From Plutella xylostella (lineage: Eukaryota; Arthropoda; Insecta; Lepidoptera; Plutellidae), in assembly GCF_932276165.1 (NCBI RefSeq), contig NC_063997.1, positions 10,674,001-10,738,000 on the forward strand: 64,000 nucleotides of DNA, read 5' to 3'. Positions within the stretch are counted from its first letter, which is position 1. Every line of letters starts with the position of its first letter. The position numbers and the translations under genes are program-made. Below are positions 56,649 through 64,000 of the stretch, piece by piece. The notes below the pieces were generated by a model, which was not told where the DNA came from, did no database searches, and saw only the letters and a program-made list of their open reading frames with translations.

Positions 56649-59212
56649 ATTGAGTAGATCTGCGGGTAGATTGGACGTGGTGTAGCTTTGATATACGATA
56701 CGATGTATTGTGGTGTTGAGGGCGATGAGCCAGAAGCCAATGAGAAACATGAGTGGATTGTAATTTTGAGAAATTTTGTGCCTTGCAAAAGGGATTTCAA
56801 ATTATCAAGTTGATGGTGCAAGGGGTCAATAAAAAACATAATTTTAAACCCATTCGTTTATTAATTCAATAGTAAAAATACATGAATAAATACAGTTGAC
56901 TAACACTACATTTAATAAACTGTAAATTGAATTCAACATATTTCGCTCTTTAATTTTTAGTATACTTTAAGCAGTCATTTGCAAAATTTGTACTGTTATT
57001 TAATGGTTCAAACTTACATTTATAAATACCAGAATCTACTAACATACTTATAATAACTAGTATAATTCAGTGATGTTGCACAGTATCATACCATAGTACA
57101 TAATTGTTATGTACTTAGGTAATGTACAGGAACTGTGTGCTCGGATGAAACCTCCTAAACAGCATGCGGATTGTAAGTTTTTGTACCGATCGAGTGGTGG
57201 AAAGTAAACGCGAATTTAGGTATACCTATGGTTCCGAAGGGTCGCCACCTAATGGTGGAGGTTGCTAACCCGCCATACAAATTTGCGTTAATTTCACTAC
57301 TTGAACAGTTAAAGACTTGGCTATCTGGAGGCCACTATTACACTATATTCTATTACTTCAAACTGTTAAGCCGATTGTGGTCAATAAGAAACTTAAGAAA
57401 TCTTTTTATGAATCAGACTTTTAACTGTCTTTGTCTAGGAGAAGTGGACTTTCAACAGCTAAGTAAGTACATCGGTAAATAATTAATGGTAACCTTATTT
57501 AACATTAGCTATAGTTAAACACTATTTCGTAAAATCTTCTTACATACTATAGTTATTATCCTAGAAGTATACTTGTCGGCAGCTTCACCGTGGTATAATA
57601 TTTCAAACCGAAATTTTTAAAAATGTTATTCATGATTTGATTAGTTAATTATAATATTTCAGTATTTGAGCTTTCCTAGCAACGTGATTTCCTATTGAAA
57701 CTTAATATACAGTTAACAAAATAATATTTACAACTTAAATTAAATTAGTAAAAACATAAAAATGAGCACATTATTCTTAAGATCTATGTTTTTTGTTGTT
57801 CTTATTCTAGTTTGAGGGTTGGTTTGGTTCATCCAACTTTAATCTGTAACAGTAACTTCGGAATTCGCAATAAGGTTTTATTTATTATTTATTCTATTTA
57901 TTTATTTATCTGATTAATTAATTACCGTGGCTTTCAGAAAAGGGCAGTGTTTATGTGTTTTGTCTGAACATTTTATAATCTTCATAAATAATGATCTTTG
58001 CAGAAATAAACAACCCACTTTTTGAAAACCAACATGTGATATAAATGATACTCAATGAATTTGTTATGAAAATATCACACAAATAATAAATTTCGTCCCT
58101 TCTTCTACCAATGAGAGAAGTTACGCAATATAATATTTCATGTACCTGTTTCTGCTATCTTCAATTGGTTCAAACATAATATGCAATAGCATGACTTCTG
58201 CATTAAATAATTTGCTACATTAACAAGTTTGGTTTTGATATTCTGTTTAAACTGAGTTAAAATGAAATAATTAATTACTTGAAACAATGATTGACAAAGT
58301 GCCTGTGGCGTATTACTAAGCTATTACGATATTTATAACATGTTTGTATATAATATTATTTTGTATTGAGGTAGATGTTCACAATAAATGTTTCGATCAC
58401 AGCCTGCGTTGATGCAAACTAGCACTTATCTGTGCTGCAGTTAGTAGTTCTAGGTTCTGATTTTGATGACTATTTACTAATTGATCTTTGTTATGTTCCA
58501 GTGAGTACATAATGTACAGGCCAAATAAGTATATTGTCTAAAACTGCAACACAGACAGACATTAACTGATGACTAATATAATAAGACAAATATAAATACA
58601 TCAACTGACAGATTATTTAGAAAACTTATCACAAGGAAACATTTAATTTGTATTTTAATAACATATGTGTAAGTGAATTTCGTAAATCCTTTCCTTAAAT
58701 CAGATTTATGTAATTATAATTTTTATTTCGAAAAGTTTAGAAACAAAAATACAAAGATACATCACAATTTAAAAGTATTTTCATACTTTATGCCTAAGTA
58801 CCCTGATGTTTATTCTAATTTAAATTAGAAGCTAATTCTCAAATCATTCATTTTCAATGTTCTGTTGTTTGATGAGTGCTGATGACACCATAAATTCAGA
58901 TCAGAAATGTATATAATTCATAATTTGGGACAAGCTAATACATATTTACTATGATTGGTTCAATGATAATGGTGTAAGATAATATTCAATTTAGATGGAG
59001 AGATACTCATCAGTAATTTAAGATAAACATGCACTATTGAAGTACCAGCTAGTATTTGCTAAGGGTCTTAGCAACAGCAACAACATGTGAATATCATCTT
59101 CAAAAACCTTACATTCAAATCTGACACCAATTAAATAGAAACATTATTACTTTCATAATATCAAAAATGAGGTACTGTTGTAAATTGACTTTGAGTTCAC
59201 TTTAGAAGTGAG
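56649..59212. other. Dph7 upstream region and probable Cdk2ap1 3' UTR
   Basis: The Dph7 5' flank occupies the first few hundred bases. The rest is very AT-rich, with TTTATT clusters at about 57880-57915 (AATAAA on the minus strand) that could end a long Cdk2ap1 3' UTR. A short open frame at 57228-57482 has no recognisable features and I do not consider it a gene. Confidence 0.4.
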
Positions 59213-59551
59213 CTACTGGCGCGCGGACCGCTCGGTCTCGATGAGGCACTCCCGGACGAGGATGCGCGCGTGCACGATGCCGCGCTTGAGGCGCTCGGCC
59301 GAGCTGCGGCTGCCGGAGTAGCTGGGCCGCACCTCCTTGCCCATCTCCTCGATGACGGCCAGCAGCTGCGCGTACTTGGACACGGCGGCGTCCTTGTCCT
59401 TGCTGGCGGGCGACGCCACGGTGGAGATGGTGGCGTGCCCGCCGCCGCCCGCCGCCAGCTCCACGCGAGAGTTCTTGCTGCTCATCGGGATCGCCGTCAC
59501 CGTCACATCGCTCAGCTTAGATTCCACAGCCTGAATATCCATAGCTTCCAT
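59213..59551 (-). CDS. Cdk2ap1: CDK2-associated protein 1 / DOC-1 (NuRD subunit)
   Basis: 112 residues from ATG 59551 to the stop at 59213. Human CDK2AP1 has 115. The N-terminal half is a variable Ser/Thr/Ala-rich region. The conserved C-terminal domain is SKYAQLLAVIEEMGKEVRPS, YSGSRSSAERLKRGIVHARI, LVRECLIETERSARQ, which forms the helical dimer of the DOC-1 family. CDK2AP1/2 proteins are small NuRD chromatin-remodelling subunits and were first described as CDK2 binders. The ATG lies six bases inside an exon that begins at 59557 after an acceptor (GGTTGCAG). The 5' UTR exon ends at a good donor (GAG|GTACGT at 59742). The gene is head-to-head with the one starting at 60442. Confidence 0.93.
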   Translation of the reverse strand: MEAMDIQAVESKLSDVTVTAIPMSSKNSRVELAAGGGGHATISTVASPASKDKDAAVSKYAQLLAVIEEMGKEVRPSYSGSRSSAERLKRGIVHARILVRECLIETERSARQ

Positions 59552-59557
59552 GTTCGC

Positions 59558-60441
59558 CTGCAACCAATGTGCCGCGTTAGCAAAACAAAGGAAGCCGCAC
59601 AAATCGACCAACAGAACCGAAACTTACCGTATCTAGGGAGAAGCGGTCACTAAACAGATTAATAACTTAACGCGCGAGCCAAAACGACAAACACCGATAC
59701 GAAACTACCGAAATGTTCAGTTATATGAATGTAAGACGTACCTCCGGCCACGGCCTAATCTTCAGGACCAACGAATCGATGTAGATGTCTAACTGGTTTG
59801 TTGAAAATTAGATGAGCGGATACTGTTAAAAAGCTGGAATGTTTGAAGCACTTCGAAAATGCAAATGAGTTTAAAAATGAACTTGTTTAGCTAAATTTTA
59901 ATAAATAAAAACAACTTTACACTCCATAAAATTAACACATTGACAGTTATTTTTTTCTACGCGTTGCATTGAATTTTACAGATTAGGTTACCTTAATTTT
60001 AGTTTGTGTCTGTGTCAAATAGGGTACACAGACTATGGCGGCAGAAAAGTTTCTGTCAATCATGTCAATGTCAGATTGTTTTTTTTGTTCTGTGTGTAGT
60101 CGAAAAGTTACGGGACGGCTCTGCGGGTGGATTTCTTTTCTTGTAAAATTATTTAAATGATTTAAGTTGTCCTATCGTTTAGTTTCTAAATTGATTTCAC
60201 CTTTCCAACTAGAACTAAGACTTCGCTCCATCCCCTACTGTGCACTACAAGAGCCGTGAACGAATCCAGTAAAAGTGCAATGTATCATGCATCAAATTAA
60301 ATTGATCAAATGAAAGTAAATAATAAAACGAGAAGAGTGCATTGTCAAGTGATTTCTCCGCCCACAGCGGTGCCGGGGATCATTATGCTATTAGCGAAGT
60401 ATGCTACTTGAGAGGGCAGAGCGGCGAGGGTGCGTGTAGCG
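59558..60441. promoter_or_regulatory. Shared upstream region of Cdk2ap1 and the 60442 gene
   Basis: About 890 bp between divergent ATGs. It contains the Cdk2ap1 5' UTR exon (3' end at 59742) and intron, and the 5' UTR of the right-hand gene. No clear TATA box at a fitting distance. A compact bidirectional promoter is likely. Confidence 0.5.
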
Positions 60442-63400
60442 ATGTCTTTGTGCGAGGACGACGGGGGGGCTTCGGGCTCGGCGCGCGCGTCGCGGCCCGG
60501 CTCGCTGGCGCTGGACGGGGCGCAGCCGGAGAAGGAGCCGCTGCAGTTCGACGTGCAGCTCGTGGGCGCGCCGCCGGAGGTCGAGCAGCTCGTCAACAAC
60601 ATCAAGCAGGTGGCCGAGGACTTCCTCTACCATTGGAAGACGTTTCCTATTGGTGAGTTGAAGTTTTTAATACGTGCTACCTAGTTATCATCTAAACTTT
60701 GTTTTTTTTTGTGTTGTTTTAGAGGATATTATAAACAATACATCTTGCCTTTTCAGTAGCAAAGTAGGTGGATATACTTATTTCTTATTAAAATTGCAAA
60801 TGAAAATGGACTAAATAACATGCTATAAATTTTATTTCAAGAAACTTTACCAAACCTAAATTTGTATGCAATCCTCAATGTTATCACACTTCAATGAATC
60901 AATCTTAAGCCTCATGTGAGTATAAATTAATATTATATTAGCTTGTATGTGAGTATGAAACAATGGGCCATCAATAACTTTCACCCTTTTCTTGCTACTA
61001 TGTAATTAACCATTTTGTTGTCATTTTATGGGTAAAATGATTTAATACAATAGAATGAAACTTTATTTCCATAATTTACTTAGAACTATGGTCTTGATGA
61101 TTGTGCCACCAGTTTTTTCAATCTTGAGACAGCTCAGAGATATCTCAGCCATGACTAAGATGTCACATGTCCATGTTTCTGTTGAAAGAGCACCATATCA
61201 CTTATTTCTGAAACTTTTTGATCCATTCTCTATCAATCTATCTATGACACATTTATTCCAGTCCTCCCGCCATCCCGCTTCTCCCAGCCGGGGGCTAGTC
61301 TGTCGGACATCATCTTGGCACCACCTTGCGATGAGCTGGAAGCAGCCGCACTGGATGCCAGCTCCGAGCCGCACCCACTGTCGCCCAAGCAACTGCACTC
61401 CATCAGGGAGAAGGGGTGAGATTAAGCTTTTTTTTAAAGTAGCTAGACACAAAAAAAAGAGGTACATCTGCTATCAGATATGTAATAGCACATAAGGCAC
61501 TCAATTTCAGTTAATCATTCCTATTTACATCAGGGACACCTTTATATTAAGAAGAAAGATGAATTTATCAGTCATTGGCCACCACCATTGCTTTTGTTTT
61601 CATAGACCATCCTGAATAAATGGCTTCTAGGTTTTATGCAACACTTGATTGCATTAAATGCAATGCATTGTGTTGTAAGTGTATAAATAGAATGAATGTA
61701 CGAGTACTTTAGGTCCATTACTCTCAATTAAAATGTACTCTGCAAGTAAATGAAACCATATTAAAACTTTTACACCAAGTTAATTGGTACTTAACACACA
61801 AACTTCACTTATAATAGAGTTTTATGCTTGTTGAACACATGCTTTTATAAGAGCACATAGTTTATACATGTATCAATTCAATATAGTATTATTAATTCAA
61901 TTACTTAAACTTATTTAAATCAAATCTGTAGGATGTTTTACATCAGCTAGTCAGCCAGATTCATATATTATTTATTCTCACTAATACATTATGTCTTAGA
62001 CCTAATAGGGGGAGCAGGCTACAGCCCAGTAGAATGTCATATTCATATTATAGTTTATGTAATTATATTTTTATCTAGTTACATAATTAGACAGTTAACT
62101 ATTTATTTCACCAAGCTTGCACAAGGATAAGGTATATAAGCCAGGAAGGCTAAATGCCAAACAGCTGGAAAGTATACGCCAGAGGGGGTATGTCCAATTG
62201 ACTAATACATACATATTTATGTGTATATCTCTGTGTTATACCTATGTCTATCTATATACCCCTAGCCAATATATGTATCTACTTATTGGTGTATTTTTTA
62301 TGTGGTCTTCAAACTGCTAGATGTTGTCTCTATTAAAACTGGCCTTAGATCATTATTTCGCTTTTGCAATTTAAGTAACTCTATATCACTGTTGTTTTTG
62401 GCATGTTGTCTGTATTCATTAAACTCTCAGTGTACCCTTTGCTTGACCGAACCCAGAGATTATTAACCATTTTATGTGTTTTTGGCATGATTTGTTTTTT
62501 TTTTATAGTTACTCCAAATGAATCCAAAAATCTAACTAATAAAAGATAACCAGTCACCTACTTTAGAGTAAAATTATTAATTGTAATATTACTGTTAAGG
62601 TTAAAGTCAGCTCCACGAAGTAATAATTAATTATTACCTATATTTTAATTACAAAAGCCTCCATCTACTAGACAATCGCATCTCGACCTTATTTCGTCAT
62701 GAAATGTAAAGTAGGTCGGCAACAGAACATTTAGCGAACAAAGCGCTCACAATCCTTTGTGGAGTCTCGCTCGTTCTGTGTGTACTTGTCTAAGGACTTT
62801 TCTTTTGTACCTGCTACTAAAATAAAACTTAAGTTTGCATTTTCTGCCGGTTTCTCGTCTGTATAAACGGTTGGGTCTTCACTAAATTGATTGGCTTAGC
62901 TCAGGTCCAATTCTGCATTAATGAACTAAGTATCCAAGTGTACTGTACATTATTGACTTGACTAAGGAATTCGTTAATAACTAGGAATAATACCTACTCT
63001 TGAACATTAAATAATAAAATGATTATCAGTGGTACTTTGATTCATATTTTGTAGGAATTATCCTGAAGCAGAAAACTTATAAGGAATGAGTTGAGTATAC
63101 ATGTACTATGCTATTGAAATGTTACGCATAGCAGCTTAGGATCATGTTACCTGCAGTCTTGTGCACCTCCGTAGGTATATCCTTCACCCAGGTATCATTT
63201 TCCACAGGCAACTCGTTCATGAATAAGTACTTAATTATGTATACCTACAGCATACTCGTAGATAGAAACTTACAATGGTATTAGGTATAAACGAAACCCA
63301 ATAAAGTCACTCATCTTTCTGAATCTGAACAACTGAAAACCTATATCAACACAACCTAGGTGTAAACTCATTCATACTGAAATGAAAATAAAGTATCGTA

Positions 63401-63841
63401 GGATTCCGCTGATTGACTGTACATGTCCAAAAATGCGTAGGTACTTACGAAACTGACTGTACATCTACCTTCCTAGACCTCTACGCAGCCCAATAAAATC
63501 ATCACAACCCATCACGCCGTACACCCTGTTGGGACACCGGTCTCCTTCCAATGAAGGAAGGATTTCAGGTCTAGTCCACTAAAACACCATTCCACTACTA
63601 CAACTACAACCAACCGTTCCAGAGAGTTCGAGGTGCCCTCGCGTCACTTCCCCGGGCTGGTGACGGTGTGGCGCCTGGCGGGCTGGCTGCAGCGCGGGCG
63701 GACCAGGCTGAGAGAAGACCTGTACGATGCGCTGTCTTGCTCTGCCGCGCTGCTGTTGGTTAGCGCTAGAGGGAGACTGCTGCGGCATGAGCGGTTTAGT
63801 GTGCTGGCTGGGGTGTATAGCCTGGCTGAGGCTGCTCACAG
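60442..63841 (+). CDS. Unrecognised conserved-looking protein, 5' part of the gene
   Basis: Four exons found: 60442-60652, 61262-61415, 62116-62187, 63623-63841. They join in frame for 218 residues, and the last exon ends at a donor, so the gene continues past the window. The sequence reads LQFDVQLVGAPPEVEQLVNN, DFLYHWKTFPIVLPPSRFSQ, then EFEVPSRHFPGLVTVWRLAG, WLQRGRTRLREDLYDALSC and ARGRLLRHERFSVLAGVYSL. I see no signal peptide, membrane segment or catalytic motif, and I cannot name the family. The third exon is 72 bases with matching phases at both ends, so it can be skipped without a frame change. Its end (KQLESIRQRG) resembles the end of the previous exon (KQLHSIREKG). Confidence 0.75.
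63483..63600. repeat. Dispersed retroelement-like repeat beside a splice acceptor
   Basis: Carries CATCACAACCCATCACGCCG and GGTCTCCTTCCAATGAAGGA, shared with 29995-30290. It ends about 22 bases before the exon beginning at 63623, so the branch-point region of that intron may derive from the repeat. Confidence 0.55.
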
Positions 63842-64000
63842 GTACAGTATAAATATAAAGTGTATAAAATAAGAAACTTCCCTGAGTATTGTCTATGTCG
63901 AATAGGCCAATAAAAAACCAAAGTCCAAACTAAATACTAACACTCCTGTTAAAACACCGTATAAACATCTAAAATTGGCAGAGCAACAGTCCTCGAAAAT

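Noticed and set aside
57228..57482. 84-residue frame in the Dph7-Cdk2ap1 gap
   Set aside because: No domain, no splice context and no membrane or signal pattern. The surrounding DNA looks like 3' UTR or intergenic sequence.

Overview
The window looks like nuclear DNA of a lepidopteran insect. It is AT-rich, genes are split by GT-AG introns, and it is full of repeats typical of moths and butterflies: non-LTR retrotransposon 3' ends, tRNA-derived SINEs and short TIR elements. I assigned the species group from repeat style and gene content, not from a database match.

Layout. 1-3774 is upstream or 5' intronic sequence. From 3797 to 24116 (+) runs a ten-exon gene for a GBD/FH3 protein without a formin FH2 domain, recognised as multiple wing hairs (mwh). 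Its first intron holds an almost complete LINE (3966-8330), and later introns hold SINEs, MITEs and LINE pieces. At 27110-28372 (+) is an intronless acid-lipase-type gene. Next, 28767-32113 is a 3.35 kb element bounded by matching terminal inverted repeats, with two internal tandem arrays and several nested repeats. The mitochondrial enoyl-CoA hydratase gene Echs1 (33707-40571, +, six exons) carries a 5'-truncated LINE with an open reverse transcriptase in its last intron. A possible small gene (42762-42935, +) would encode a 57-residue one-pass membrane peptide. B9d1, a ciliary transition-zone gene (43650-44818, -), lies head-to-head with a six-exon TCF20/RAI1-type extended-PHD protein (45904-51173, +), whose fifth exon is extremely GC-rich. 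That gene converges on Dph7 (diphthine methylesterase WD protein, 54641-56648, -), whose last exons are tandemly duplicated as a 1,787 bp unit. Cdk2ap1/DOC-1 (59213-59551, -) is head-to-head with an unrecognised gene that runs off the right edge (60442-63841, +).

The host genes are mostly housekeeping or developmental: planar polarity, beta-oxidation, cilia, translation-factor modification and chromatin. They do not form one pathway. TCF20/RAI1-type and DOC-1 proteins are both chromatin-associated, but I see no sign of an operon-like unit. Intron phases were checked by arithmetic and join without frame breaks for mwh (899 aa), Echs1 (295 aa), B9d1 (196 aa), the ePHD protein (715 aa) and Dph7 (345 aa).

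The most interesting material is mobile: a SINE and a LINE that share the same 3' tail, each with target-site duplications; a large TIR element whose terminal motif is iterated inside it; a LINE inserted in the loop of a MITE; and the Dph7 exon duplication, which could be real or an assembly artefact.
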